Of a stretch of 64,000 nucleotides of DNA, positions 9,250 to 17,865 are shown piece after piece; positions within the stretch are counted from its first letter, which is position 1, and every line of letters begins with the position of its first letter. The translations under genes and the position numbers were made by a program. Location of the stretch: positions 1 through 64,000 of the forward strand of contig JAJDTR010000029.1 in assembly GCA_022827055.1 (NCBI GenBank), in the 5' to 3' direction. The notes beneath the pieces are model-generated. The model searched no databases and had not been told where the DNA came from. It saw only the letters and a program-made list of their open reading frames with translations. Source of the DNA: Candidatus Poribacteria bacterium. GTDB taxonomy: Bacteria > Poribacteria > WGA-4E > JAJDTR01.

Positions 9250-10692
9250 ATGATGGTGGAAGTGGGGAGTGGAGGATTTTGGATGGGGGGAGCGCGTCAC
9301 ACGTCGGCTATCGTCGGGTACGCACTAAGCTTCGTGTTTTGCGTACTGCTTGCATGGCTTTCGAATCTTTCAGAGCCGGCGCTGGCACAAGATGAAGTGA
9401 CACTGACGCTAGAAAAAGCATCTCGCCTCGTGTTGAAGAACAATGAAAAAGTGCTTAAAGCGCAGAAAGTCCTGGAACGTGCGAAAGCGAACCTGCAAAC
9501 TGCCCGCTCTGTTTACCTTCCTCAGATCGGACTCACCGGATATTATGAACGGCGCAAAAACGACGATCTAGACCTAGACGAAAGGGATTATCTCACCACC
9601 GTTTACCTCAGTCAAGTGCTTGCGCGGTTCGGGGAGGTTCCGGCAGATCTTGATCAAGCGCAGGAAAGCGTGCGAAAGTCGGGCATCGAGTTGGAAAGCG
9701 CCAAGCAAGAGGTCATCTTCGCCCTTAGAAGGCTTTGGCACGACACTACCTTGACGGAGGAGGAGATTCAACAACGTAGCGTTGTCGAGACCACTTTGCA
9801 GGAAAAGCTTGTAGTCACGAAAAAGAAGCATGCAGAAAAGAGAATCCCTATCCTCAACGTATTAAACACGGAGCTGGAGTTGGCAGAGCAGCAGTTGGCG
9901 CTGAACGAGTTGAGACGGAGGTTGGATATCGACAAAGCGGAACTGATTCGATTGACAGGTTTGGACCCATTGACAACGGTTCGTCTGTCCGGTGCTATTC
10001 CCGATGACGAACTTACGTTGGAACGTGCGGTAGAGTTGGCGTTAGCCCACCGATTGGAACTTGAGGATCTGTCCGGCGCGATAAACCGCCAGGAAAGGTT
10101 GGTCAAGGAAACATTCTGGAATCGAATCCCTGAACTTGATGCCGGTATACGCTTCCGCGATGCAAGTCTATTTCTGAACCAGAGAGATCGGACGTGGGAT
10201 ACGACCGCGGCGTACGATTACCCTTTTCTAGAACGGAAGGCAGATAGCAGCGCTCCGTTTGAAGAAATGCGCTACAACCGGGACGGTTGGGAGGTACGCC
10301 TGAACCTCAATTTTCCTCTTTTCGACGGTGGAGCGGTGGACGGTCATCAGGCGTCGGAGCGCGCTGAACTGGCCCGTCTCCAGCTAGAGCTTGTTGATCT
10401 ACAGAAGCAGATTAGAGTTGAGGTCCGCCGCGCCTATCGAGAAGTGGCGAACGCCAAAGAGCGGATGGAAATTGAGGAAAAGCGCGTGCAAATCTTCGAG
10501 CAGCGCCTTCGGACGATTGAACGGGTTCTGGACGAAGGGCGCGACCTACCAAGCTATCGCGGCTTGACATTTGACGACGCTTTTCAAGCCCAAGCCGAGT
10601 TCACCGAAGCGCAGCGGGTGTTCTATCGCACACGCCGGGACTATGCGTCGGCAAAAGAACAACTCCGCGAGGTAATGGGGTGGACAAATTAA
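9250..10692 (+). CDS. TolC-family outer membrane channel protein
   Basis: Outer membrane efflux protein forming the beta-barrel/alpha-tunnel of tripartite exporters. The ATG follows the stop of the preceding gene with no gap, so translation is probably coupled. A hydrophobic segment near residues 22-45 ending in ALA is a signal sequence after a polar leader of about 20 residues. The two repeated halves of the TolC fold are visible: LTLEKASRLVLKNN near the N-terminus and LTLERAVELALAHR in the middle, each followed by long coiled coils. Length (480 residues) is normal. With the ATPase and permeases it would complete an envelope-spanning system. Confidence 0.9.
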   Translation: MMVEVGSGGFWMGGARHTSAIVGYALSFVFCVLLAWLSNLSEPALAQDEVTLTLEKASRLVLKNNEKVLKAQKVLERAKANLQTARSVYLPQIGLTGYYERRKNDDLDLDERDYLTTVYLSQVLARFGEVPADLDQAQESVRKSGIELESAKQEVIFALRRLWHDTTLTEEEIQQRSVVETTLQEKLVVTKKKHAEKRIPILNVLNTELELAEQQLALNELRRRLDIDKAELIRLTGLDPLTTVRLSGAIPDDELTLERAVELALAHRLELEDLSGAINRQERLVKETFWNRIPELDAGIRFRDASLFLNQRDRTWDTTAAYDYPFLERKADSSAPFEEMRYNRDGWEVRLNLNFPLFDGGAVDGHQASERAELARLQLELVDLQKQIRVEVRRAYREVANAKERMEIEEKRVQIFEQRLRTIERVLDEGRDLPSYRGLTFDDAFQAQAEFTEAQRVFYRTRRDYASAKEQLREVMGWTN

Positions 10693-11074
10693 TCGCTGTC
10701 CTCCAAGTTTGAAACCTAGAGATTACGCGCGTCGCACTTTCGGAGTCCCGAGCGATCCCTTTCTCACTCAAGACAATCGCACCCAACTCTATCGGTGAAT
10801 CAGTTCGCGTTTATCGGATCTATCGGAAATCTCTAAATCGCCAATTTCGTTCTTGTATGGAACATCGCAACTGTAGCTCCTTCTAGCGACAATCTCCTGA
10901 TCGTAATTCCCCCTCCTCCTTCATTGCACTCCCGGTCTATACTGAAGTAGATGATTTCCTGTGACCAGAAATTAGGTGTAACTGCGCCTATCCTGCCGAC
11001 ATTTTGAGTTGACTGTATTTTCGAGGAAATGTATCATGTGCACGTGGACAACATCATTTAGGAGGAACAGGGAG
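10693..11074. other. Intergenic region before gnd
   Basis: About 380 bp with no gene, clear promoter or terminator hairpin that I can support; only AGGAGG at 11060-11065 belonging to the next start. Confidence 0.5.
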
Positions 11075-12541
11075 TTGGAGAAAGCTGATATTGGGCTCAT
11101 CGGACTTGCAGTGATGGGCGAAAATCTCGCCTTGAATATCGAAAGTAAGGGGTATCAAGTTGCCGTCTTCAATCGCACGGTTTCAAAAGTGGATAATTTC
11201 ATTAACAGCCGGGCGCGGGGCAAGCAAGTGGTTGGAACATACTCTGTTGAGGAACTGATTCAGGCGGTAGCTACGCCGCGCAAGATCATCCTAATGGTCA
11301 AAGCCGGGGAGCCGGTCGATCAGTTTATCGAAATGCTGAGACCTCTGCTCTCCGATGGAGATCTAATCATTGACGGCGGCAACGCGAATTTCGCCGACAC
11401 CATGCGCCGGCACGACGCGCTTACGGCGAGCGGGTTGCTCTTTATTGGAACTGGCATCTCAGGCGGTGAAGAGGGGGCTCTCAAGGGGCCGGCGATGATG
11501 CCGGGCGGGTCAAAGAAAGCATATACCTTGGTGGAACCGATTTTCACGAAAATCGCTGCTCAAGTTGACGGGGTACCATGTTGTTCATACATAGGTCCCA
11601 ACGGCGCCGGGCATTACGTCAAAATGGTGCATAACGGCATCGAATACGGCGATATGCAACTCATCGGTGAAGCCTACGCGCTCATGAAACAGGCGCTGGG
11701 GATGAGCGCCGATGACATGCATCAACTGTTTAACGAATGGAACCTAGGCGAACTGAACTCCTATCTCATCGAGATTACGGCAGACATCTTCACACAGTTA
11801 GATACGTCCGGCGTACCGCTCGTGGACACTATCCTCGATCAAGCGGGCCAGAAAGGAACCGGAAAATGGACAAGCACGTCGGCGCTAGACCTTGGCGTCG
11901 CTGCGGGGACAATTGCCGAAGCCGTCTTTGCGCGGTATATATCCGCGATAAAGAACGAACGGGTTGAGGCGGCACAGATCATCGAAGGTCCCAGGGGAAA
12001 ATACGAGGGTGACAAATCTGACTTCTTGAAAGCAATTCATGATGCACTTTACGCCGCCAAAATCTGTTCCTACGCTCAAGGATTCGCGCTAATGCACCAG
12101 GCGAGCCGGGAATACGAGTGGAACCTAAACCTCGGTAATGTTAGCTTAGGGTGGCGCGGGGGCTGCATTATCCGTGCTCGCTTTCTGCATCGAATCGCCG
12201 ACGCTTATGAAAACAATCCGAATCTACCTAACCTGCTGCTGGACCCCTACTTCCGAGGAGTGATTGAATCAACCCAGGAGAACTGGCGCGACGTGGTATC
12301 GACCGCAACACAGCTTGGGATTCCGATACCGGCGTTCAGTTCTGCGCTCGCTTACTTTGATAGTTATCGCAGCGCTCATCTCCCGGCGAATCTTATCCAA
12401 GCGATGCGCGACTACTTCGGTGCGCACACCTATCACAAAATTGACCCGAATGGAGATCCGATCGTAGGGAACGATGGTACGCCTACCGTCTTTCACACCG
12501 AATGGATGGTGGATGGAAGACCGGAGATCGCGGTTGAATGA
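11075..12541 (+). CDS. gnd: 6-phosphogluconate dehydrogenase, decarboxylating
   Basis: Converts 6-phosphogluconate and NADP+ to ribulose 5-phosphate, CO2 and NADPH in the pentose phosphate pathway. The N-terminal Rossmann fold has GLAVMGENLALNIESKG; the substrate site shows ISGGEEGALKGPAMMPGG and the HNGIEYGDMQLIGEAY segment that carries the catalytic Lys/Glu region. Length of about 488 residues equals the long-chain Gram-negative type. The frame is open from 11009, but TTG 11075 has AGGAGG 9 bases upstream and directly precedes the family start (ADIGLIGLAVMG), so it is preferred. No pathway neighbours are adjacent. Confidence 0.95.
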   Translation: MEKADIGLIGLAVMGENLALNIESKGYQVAVFNRTVSKVDNFINSRARGKQVVGTYSVEELIQAVATPRKIILMVKAGEPVDQFIEMLRPLLSDGDLIIDGGNANFADTMRRHDALTASGLLFIGTGISGGEEGALKGPAMMPGGSKKAYTLVEPIFTKIAAQVDGVPCCSYIGPNGAGHYVKMVHNGIEYGDMQLIGEAYALMKQALGMSADDMHQLFNEWNLGELNSYLIEITADIFTQLDTSGVPLVDTILDQAGQKGTGKWTSTSALDLGVAAGTIAEAVFARYISAIKNERVEAAQIIEGPRGKYEGDKSDFLKAIHDALYAAKICSYAQGFALMHQASREYEWNLNLGNVSLGWRGGCIIRARFLHRIADAYENNPNLPNLLLDPYFRGVIESTQENWRDVVSTATQLGIPIPAFSSALAYFDSYRSAHLPANLIQAMRDYFGAHTYHKIDPNGDPIVGNDGTPTVFHTEWMVDGRPEIAVE

Positions 12542-13083
12542 ACACGCGATTGGGATCGGATGCTGCTGCGGCATCTTCCTTGAGCCGGTAGTATTTTTTG
12601 ATAGCATGCCATTATCCCTGTCGGAAGAATTCTTTCAGCAAGTAACACTCTCGTACCGCAAACTGTTAGTTTGCGATCACAATCCAACAGACTGTGGTAC
12701 AGAGCACGCCATTATGCGCAACGATACGATTCCCTCATTTCGCAACTCGTTTTCCGCTCTATCACTTACTTTGGAGAAAGTGTTACTTGGGAAACATACA
12801 ACTGGAGATTATTTTCCCAAGTTGCTACTAACAAGGATTTAGTAATGTACCGTCGTTATTAATTGAGAATAGTTGGTCAACCGCGGAGATTTCGTAGCAC
12901 GGCCTGTCGATTAGCGCCTCGAAAGCACAAACTGACAGATTGTTCTACAAAGGTAGCTAATGGTTGTTCGCGTATGTTCGACGAACGAATCTTATTCCAA
13001 CATGCCAGTGATGCCAGAGCCAAAGTGCGCAAAGTTCTGTTTCATCCAAAACCAATCGAGAGCATGTTCGCAGTGGAGGTGTC
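12542..13083. other. Intergenic region with nested inverted repeats
   Basis: 540 bp without a supportable gene. It contains three perfect inverted repeats: CGCAAACT/AGTTTGCG (12657-12675, 3-nt loop), CAAGTAACACT (12639-12649) with AGTGTTACTTG (12779-12789), and ACTTGGGAAA (12785-12794) with TTTCCCAAGT (12813-12822). None has a T-tract typical of a terminator. It could be a decayed small mobile element or an RNA structure. GGAGGT just before 13084 belongs to the next gene. Confidence 0.5.
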
Positions 13084-14277
13084 ATGGCTCCTAGTGCGTT
13101 AGACGGTGTGAAGGTGTTGGATTTGTCGAGGCACCTGGCTGGACCCTACTGTGCCATGATGCTTGGGGATTTGGGCGCCGAGGTCATTAAGGTTGAGCGA
13201 CCCGGCACAGGCGACGAAACACGTCAGTGGCAACCGCCGTTTGCAGGCAGCGAGTCGGCGTATTACCTATGCTGTAATCGCAACAAGAAGAGCTTAACGC
13301 TCAATCTCAAAAGCGAGCAAGGCGTTGAAATTGCGCGGACGCTCGCCGAGAACAGCGACGTGTTAATTGAAAACTTTCGTATCGGTGGGGCAAGCGAACT
13401 TGGTCTCGGCTATGACGATCTCAAGCAGGTAAATCCGCGTTTAATCTACTGCTCGATCAGCGGCTTCGGACACACGGGACCAGATCGCGAGTTGCCCGGT
13501 TACGATCTCATGATTCAGGCTAGAGGCGGCATCATGTCAATCACCGGAGAGCGTGATGGCACACCTACAAAGATTGGAGTTGCCGTAGCCGATGTCGCGA
13601 CGGCGTTATTTGCCTGTAACGCCACCCTCGCGGCGTTATTTGTACGCGAGCGCACCGGCAAAGGACAGCATCTTGATACTGCGCTGCTTGACTCTCAGAT
13701 TGCCTTGCTGGCGAACGTTGGAAGCAACTACCTCTGCTCGGGCGAAGTGCCTCAACGCTGGGGAAACGCGCACTCCGGTATCGTCCCGTACCAAGCCTTC
13801 AAAGCGGCGGATGATTATCTCGTGTTGGCTATCGGTAACGATGGGCAGTGGCAGCGATTCTGTAAGGCAGCCGGGGCTGAGTGTTTGGGGACTGACGAAC
13901 GATTTGCTACGAACTCACTTCGGGTGGCAAACCGTGACGCCTTAATCCCGTGTCTTGAAAATCTGTTTCTGGGACGAACGGTCGCTGAGTGGCTGCAACT
14001 CTGCGGTGATGCAGACGTGCCTGTAGGCCCTGTAAATTCACTTGACGCGGTCTTCGCGGATCCCCAGACGCTGGCACGAGGCATGTTGGTAGAGATGCCG
14101 CATCCGACATCCGACACGATGCGGTTGGCTGGATCGCCGCTTAACCTCTCCGAAACGCCGGTGCAGATGCGCCTCTCGCCACCGCTTCTTGGTGAACATA
14201 CGGACGAGATCCTCGCCGACGTACTGGGATTCGATGAAACCACCATTGCCAATCTGCGACAAATCGGCACCGTCTAA
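13084..14277 (+). CDS. Family III CoA-transferase (CaiB/BaiF type)
   Basis: Moves CoA between carboxylic acids. The protein (397 residues) starts with the family segment LDLSRHLAGPYCAMMLGDLGA, followed by EVIKVERPGTGDETR. D170 in AVADVATALF corresponds to the catalytic aspartate (D169 in formyl-CoA transferase), and GKGQHLDTALLDSQ follows. The C-terminus has the usual SPPLLGEHTDEIL. GGAGGT precedes the ATG by 3 bases. Substrate is not predictable; family members act on oxalate/formate, carnitine, mesaconate, 2-methylacyl-CoA and others. The next gene begins about 20 bp downstream on the same strand but looks unrelated. Confidence 0.92.
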   Translation: MAPSALDGVKVLDLSRHLAGPYCAMMLGDLGAEVIKVERPGTGDETRQWQPPFAGSESAYYLCCNRNKKSLTLNLKSEQGVEIARTLAENSDVLIENFRIGGASELGLGYDDLKQVNPRLIYCSISGFGHTGPDRELPGYDLMIQARGGIMSITGERDGTPTKIGVAVADVATALFACNATLAALFVRERTGKGQHLDTALLDSQIALLANVGSNYLCSGEVPQRWGNAHSGIVPYQAFKAADDYLVLAIGNDGQWQRFCKAAGAECLGTDERFATNSLRVANRDALIPCLENLFLGRTVAEWLQLCGDADVPVGPVNSLDAVFADPQTLARGMLVEMPHPTSDTMRLAGSPLNLSETPVQMRLSPPLLGEHTDEILADVLGFDETTIANLRQIGTV

Positions 14278-14296
14278 GGAGGGGAAGATCGGAGCA

Positions 14297-15826
14297 TTGT
14301 TCAAGGCGACCTCTTACATCACACGTTGGACCTGCGGTGTGATTCCTCCGGTGTCCCCCCTTCTGTTTTTCTGCATCCTCTTTCTAAACAGTTGCGCAAA
14401 ACCTGTCAACAATGACGTTTCTGAATCACTGGGACAGAGCGACCCAATCCAGCGGTTGCAACAAGAAATCAAGACTATTCTGAATGATCCGCTGCTTGCT
14501 CCGTCAAATGTCGGCATAAAGGTCGTGTCAGTCACAACCGGTGAAGTTCTCTATGAAGCCGGCGCCGACAAGTTGTATCATCCCGCCTCTACTATGAAAC
14601 TGCTTACCTCTGCGACAGCACTCGAAAAGCTAAGGCCTAACTATCGCTTCCACACAACGCTCTACGCCGAAGGCATTGAAGGAAATCGTGTCCGAGGAAA
14701 TACCTATCTCAAGGGTAGAGGCGATCCTCTGTTCACCGTCGAAGACTTGGCAAAAATGGTTGACATCCTCGTCCAATCCGGCGTAAAGGAGATTGACGGC
14801 GATATTGTCGTCGATGATACTTACTTTGACGACGTTCCCATGGGTGAGGGCTGGATGTGGGATGATGGTCCGATTGGGGGGTACTATTCACATCAGAGTG
14901 CGTTGACAGTTAATCACAACGGAGTGAAGGTTACGGTGTCGCCCGGCGCTGAAATCGAAGAACCGGTGCGCCTACGACTGGATCCGCCGACGGAATACTT
15001 GGAGGTACTCAACGACGCGGTAACAGTCGGCGCCTCCGAGAGTGGGACTTTGCGCGTTGAACGTCAAACGAACCCCGTCCCTGCCAACGTGCTAACGATT
15101 AGCGGCTTCATGCCGGCCAACCAAGACGCGATGCGCAGGCATGTGGACATTGTTGATCCTGCATTATTTTGTGGCACGCTGTTTAGGGAGGCGCTTGCTC
15201 GAAACGGAATCCTAGTTCAAGGCGTGGTTCGGCAGGGGGTGGTTCCCGATGGTGTGTCCGAAGTTGCCGTTCACACCTCGCTGCCGCTATCTCTCATCGT
15301 TCGGAAGATGAATAAGCGAAGCGACAATCTCATCGCGGAGTTGATGTTGAAGACATTGGGTGCAGAGGTGATTGGCGCGCCTGGCACCTCGCAGAAGGGT
15401 TTGCGGGTGATTAACGAGTTTTTGAGCGAATCCGGAATCGCAGCAACCCAGTCTACCCTGGCGGATGGGTCGGGCGTTTCACGCTACAATTTGTTGTCTG
15501 CGGCAATGCTTACGGATCTGCTGGGGCGCATGTTCCAAGATTTTTCGGTGATGCCGGAGTATGTCATGTCGCTCCCGGTCGCCGGTATTGATGGAACGCT
15601 TTCGTGGAGGATGAGAGATTCGGGCGCCGAAGGAGTTTTGCGGGCTAAAACGGGCACGATGAGAGGCGTAACCACCCTTGCCGGGTATGCTATGATGGTG
15701 GATGGCGAGATTCTCGCGTTTGCTATGCTCATGAGCCATTATGTGGGCTCGCCCAATCCGCACCGCGCGTTGCAGGACAAAATCGGTAACATTCTTACAC
15801 GATTCAGCCGGATGCGCGGCGGATGA
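14297..15826 (+). CDS. dacB: D-alanyl-D-alanine carboxypeptidase/endopeptidase, PBP4 (DacB) type, lipoprotein
   Basis: Trims peptidoglycan by removing terminal D-Ala and cleaving crosslinks in the periplasm. The three serine-penicillin-binding motifs are present: STMK (near 14590), SDN in KRSDNLIAE (near 15318) and KTG (near 15647). TTG 14297 is preferred: a GGAGGGG run precedes it by 12 bases, and the product then begins with a hydrophobic helix ending in LNSC, a lipobox, so the enzyme may be lipid-anchored, unlike the soluble E. coli protein. The frame is open from 14189, but that part overlaps the CoA-transferase gene. A large domain lies between the first two motifs, as in DacB. Confidence 0.92.
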   Translation: MFKATSYITRWTCGVIPPVSPLLFFCILFLNSCAKPVNNDVSESLGQSDPIQRLQQEIKTILNDPLLAPSNVGIKVVSVTTGEVLYEAGADKLYHPASTMKLLTSATALEKLRPNYRFHTTLYAEGIEGNRVRGNTYLKGRGDPLFTVEDLAKMVDILVQSGVKEIDGDIVVDDTYFDDVPMGEGWMWDDGPIGGYYSHQSALTVNHNGVKVTVSPGAEIEEPVRLRLDPPTEYLEVLNDAVTVGASESGTLRVERQTNPVPANVLTISGFMPANQDAMRRHVDIVDPALFCGTLFREALARNGILVQGVVRQGVVPDGVSEVAVHTSLPLSLIVRKMNKRSDNLIAELMLKTLGAEVIGAPGTSQKGLRVINEFLSESGIAATQSTLADGSGVSRYNLLSAAMLTDLLGRMFQDFSVMPEYVMSLPVAGIDGTLSWRMRDSGAEGVLRAKTGTMRGVTTLAGYAMMVDGEILAFAMLMSHYVGSPNPHRALQDKIGNILTRFSRMRGG

Positions 15827-15833
15827 TGATTTT

Positions 15834-15900
15834 GAACGGTCAGCGGTCTGTTGTTGTAGGGGACGCAGATCTGCGTCCCCCACGAGGATTACATTCCAGA
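15834..15900. repeat. REP-like palindrome with duplicated transposase segment
   Basis: About 67 bp that closely match 16141-16205 inside the neighbouring transposase gene. Its core at 15859-15880 is a 22-bp perfect palindrome (GGGGACGCAGA followed by its reverse complement). It lies 3' of the PBP4 gene. Confidence 0.85.
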
Positions 15901-15953
15901 GCATGTGATTGATTTTAGATAATCTTTACTCTATTCGATTCGCAGGGTTTTCT

Positions 15954-16442
15954 TCATCCGATGCCCAGTTCAGCGGGTTGTTGTTGGTAGGCACGAATTT
16001 CATCCAATGATTCGTCGGTCCGGATCACATGGTCGTAGAAGGAACGTTGCCATGCAAAGATGTGATCTTTCCAACGTCTTTTAATGATTCGACTGACGGA
16101 CGATTTGAATCCGTGGATAATCTTTGACAAATACATCTCTGAACGGTCGGCGGTATGCTGTTGTAGGGGACGCAGATCTGCGTCCCCTACAAGGATTATG
16201 ATTCCGTGTATGTGATTCGGCATTACGACAAATTCATCTAATGCCGTGTTTTCAAAATGTTCCGGAATATGCTGCCAACAATCCGTTGCAATCTGCCCAA
16301 TACTGCTTAACTTCATCCGATCTCTGACAATCTCACCAAAATAGTTACCTCGGTTGTGCGTACAGATTGTCACAAAATAATATCCCGCACGCGAATAATC
16401 GTACCTCTGCAAACGGTTTGATTTTCGGGTTCGGTTATTCAT
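15954..16442 (-). CDS. REP-associated tyrosine transposase (RAYT, Y1/IS200-like)
   Basis: Single-strand DNA transposase of the HUH class linked to dispersed REP palindromes. The 162-residue protein has the N-terminal R(G/A)-x-YFVTICTHNR segment, the HUH pair H77-I-H79 in VMPNHIHGII, and the nucleophile tyrosine Y136 in WQRSFYDHVIR. It ends in a short helix close to the usual family end, so it may be intact. Residues 85-95 (VGDADLRPLQQ) are encoded by the REP palindrome itself (16161-16192), so the repeat lies within the reading frame. Two more copies of the palindrome occur at 15859 and 58476. Confidence 0.9.
   Translation of the reverse strand: MNNRTRKSNRLQRYDYSRAGYYFVTICTHNRGNYFGEIVRDRMKLSSIGQIATDCWQHIPEHFENTALDEFVVMPNHIHGIIILVGDADLRPLQQHTADRSEMYLSKIIHGFKSSVSRIIKRRWKDHIFAWQRSFYDHVIRTDESLDEIRAYQQQPAELGIG
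16161..16192. repeat. 32-bp perfect palindrome inside the RAYT gene
   Basis: TTGTAGGGGACGCAGA followed by its exact reverse complement. It is the longest of three copies in the window; the others are 15859-15880 (22 bp) and 58476-58495 (20 bp). Confidence 0.9.
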
Positions 16443-16545
16443 AACCTGTGTTGATTGTAGAAATACTCTCCGTGGTTGCCGGTAGGATTTGAATCCGCGT
16501 TACATCGGTCGGCACTGGGGCCGTCCCCTGCAACACTAAAGACTC

Positions 16546-17652
16546 TTAAATCAATCGGTCATAAATCGCTTGCACCTGTTCCACATGCTTGGCGATGCTG
16601 AAATGCCTCTCGGCGTACGCCCGCGCGGCACTTCCCATCTCCTCGCAAAGTGACGGATTCTGTATTGCGTGCACGATTTTGGCGGCGATTTCTTCTATCG
16701 GGTGTGGTGGAACAATCCACCCTGTTTTACCATCCTCAATCATGTCTGTCGAACTTCCTACCGGGCTGGCAATGACCGGTTTGCCCGCCGCCATGGCTTC
16801 CGGGATCACACTTCCCGCCGAGAGAGTCACAAGAAGATCCAACCCCTGCATGACCGCCGGCATGTTCTCACGGTGACCTGTGCAGGTGACATAATCCGTG
16901 AGATTCAGTTCCGAGATTAACTGGCGCAGTTCCCGCTCATACACAAGGTGCTCCGGGTTAGTTTGAGTACCGCCGATAATCAGAAAACTGACATCTTGAT
17001 ACGCTTTAGTGACGTGCGATGCGACCTCGACGAATTCCTTCTGACGCTTAAACGGCTCGATACGTCCCACCATGCCTATCGCGAATCGCCGCAGAGGAAA
17101 TTCGCTGCGGAGGGTATTCTGTTTAACTCCCGTTGATTCAAATGCATCTAAATCCACACAGTTGACAATGACATCGATTTTGTCGGGTGGAATGCCCGCC
17201 TCAAGAAAAGGCGGTGTGTATTGCTCCGAGATTGAGATAATCGCGGACATGTCGTGAAAGCCGTACTTTGCCACCTGATCGGGGCGGATAGGAGCCTTGA
17301 CATGAGACACGATCGGAATCCCGCACTGGCGAGCGACGCGAATCGAGTAGGGATTGTGCCACGAGTCGGAGACATGAATCAACTGCACTTGCCGCTGTGC
17401 GGCGAGCTGTGCAAGTCGAGACGCTGCGGAGTAGCGATGGAATAGGTATTTCCATTTCCGCCATGCTGGAAAGGGATGGATGACGGAATCAATTCCCGCG
17501 GCACGCAACCGGTCGGGGAACATCCCCTTGCCGGGACACACAACGGTGGGTTGAAATCGCCTCCGATCCAGATTGGTAACGAGGTGGAAAAGTTGGCGTT
17601 CAGCGCCGCCGAAGATCGAACCGCTCAGGTAAAGGACTCGTGTCATAATCAC
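16546..17652 (-). CDS. Glycosyltransferase family 4 (GT-B fold)
   Basis: Retaining GT-B glycosyltransferase probably acting in cell surface polysaccharide synthesis. The N-terminal acceptor domain starts with VLYLSGSIFGGAERQ; the donor domain begins at IGMVGRIEPFKRQKEF, where R and K bind the nucleotide sugar, and ends with IPEAMAAGKPVIASPVGS. In the EX7E motif only the second glutamate (PEAMAAG) is present; the first position reads as leucine, which may alter donor handling. Start ATG at 17652 or two codons later cannot be separated. It stands alone between the RAYT and a divergent ATP-grasp gene. Confidence 0.9.
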   Translation of the reverse strand: MIMTRVLYLSGSIFGGAERQLFHLVTNLDRRRFQPTVVCPGKGMFPDRLRAAGIDSVIHPFPAWRKWKYLFHRYSAASRLAQLAAQRQVQLIHVSDSWHNPYSIRVARQCGIPIVSHVKAPIRPDQVAKYGFHDMSAIISISEQYTPPFLEAGIPPDKIDVIVNCVDLDAFESTGVKQNTLRSEFPLRRFAIGMVGRIEPFKRQKEFVEVASHVTKAYQDVSFLIIGGTQTNPEHLVYERELRQLISELNLTDYVTCTGHRENMPAVMQGLDLLVTLSAGSVIPEAMAAGKPVIASPVGSSTDMIEDGKTGWIVPPHPIEEIAAKIVHAIQNPSLCEEMGSAARAYAERHFSIAKHVEQVQAIYDRLI

Positions 17653-17865
17653 AGTTGAGGCTGGAACGATGAGGTGAATAGAATTCGCGTATCTTCATAC
17701 AAATCTAATTGACTGTCAAGAGTAATCCTTCTACTTCAATTTATCGCTTAAAGAGTTTGAAACTAATTCGTACTCCTCAAGTGAAAAGAACATAAGATTG
17801 GGTGTAACATTGAAATGTAGAAGTCGCAACGATATGAAGCGGTTCGCGTAGTTACATCCGCCATT

